A DNA stretch of 64,000 bases from Branchiostoma belcheri (lineage: Eukaryota > Chordata > Leptocardii > Amphioxiformes > Branchiostomatidae). A program made the translations under genes and the position numbers. The notes beneath the pieces are model-generated. The model was not told the DNA's origin. It was given only the letters and a program-made list of their open reading frames with translations, and did no database searches. Shown here piece after piece: positions 63,820 through 64,000 of this stretch (position 1 is its first letter; each line of letters starts with the position of its first letter). The stretch is taken from assembly GCF_001625305.1 (NCBI RefSeq), contig NW_017803854.1, forward strand, positions 5,101-69,100, read 5' to 3'.

Positions 63820-64000
63820 TAGGTTCTCTCCTGGGGAAGAAAGAAACAGACTTCATTCAAAACATGAATAAACAGTTTGTTTGTTTGTTTATTTATCCAG
63901 GAAATACCTGATGGCATTTTTCAATGGTTCCTGGGGGGGAAAACCTCAACAAAATCTATTTACAAAATGAACTAAAGATTAACAAAGGTATCAAAAAGTT

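Larger units (their letters stand above)
60527..64000. repeat. Segmental duplication, copy 2 (runs off the window)
   Basis: Counterpart of 52421-55589. It opens with a longer CACT microsatellite (60545-60757). The differences from copy 1 are scattered substitutions and small indels. Confidence 0.92.

Overview
The window is animal genomic DNA. Genes are sparse, carry spliceosomal introns, and sit in a dense field of short non-autonomous mobile elements. The best guess is an amphioxus (Branchiostoma). The grounds are the small introns, the CR1/L2-like LINE ends, the tRNA-derived SINEs, and a retained linker that I recognise as the loxP circularisation linker of 454 Titanium mate-pair libraries, a technology used, to my knowledge, for B. 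belcheri. The species call is inference.

Five protein-coding loci are supported. (1) On the minus strand, 19498-17303, two exons give a signal peptide followed by what looks like the first strand of an immunoglobulin-type domain; the rest of the gene was not found. (2) On the minus strand, 39091-32616, two exons join in phase into a 181-residue protein of unknown function, with a 5.9 kb intron holding a degenerate telomere-repeat array. (3) On the plus strand, 47289-51886, seven exons encode a 423-residue OCIA-domain protein (OCIAD1/2 relative) with a long Ser/Pro/acidic insert and a GC-AG last intron. (4, 5) On the minus strand, two intact tandem copies of an unrecognised ~99-residue gene (55403-54410 and 63819-62822) lie in a segmental duplication of more than 3 kb. 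The same duplication carries two identical copies of a plus-strand terminal-exon candidate.

Layout: 1-16 kb is repeats with LINE fragments and no convincing gene. 16-20 kb holds locus 1 and its GC-rich 5' region. 20-31 kb is nested transposon debris. 31-40 kb is locus 2 with its intron. 40-46 kb is repeats and includes the mate-pair linker artefact at 41816-41863. 47-52 kb is the OCIA gene. 52-64 kb is the tandem duplication, split by 0.9 kb of GTGA/GTTG/GT microsatellite and a 42/36 bp minisatellite.

The most interesting signal is a set of long-hairpin (foldback) elements. At least twelve begin and end in TA-type termini (TAGCCTGGG, TAGCCTCTACC, TACTCTCC, TAATCTCC) and are flanked by 9-bp target-site duplications that I read directly. 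Within a copy the arms are nearly perfectly complementary. Between copies that share the same termini, the inner arms can be unrelated. This suggests one mobilising system with 9-bp staggered cuts, Mutator-like in that respect, that tolerates or generates new palindromes.

All reading was by eye. Boundaries of repeats are good to a few bases where a target duplication is quoted and approximate elsewhere.
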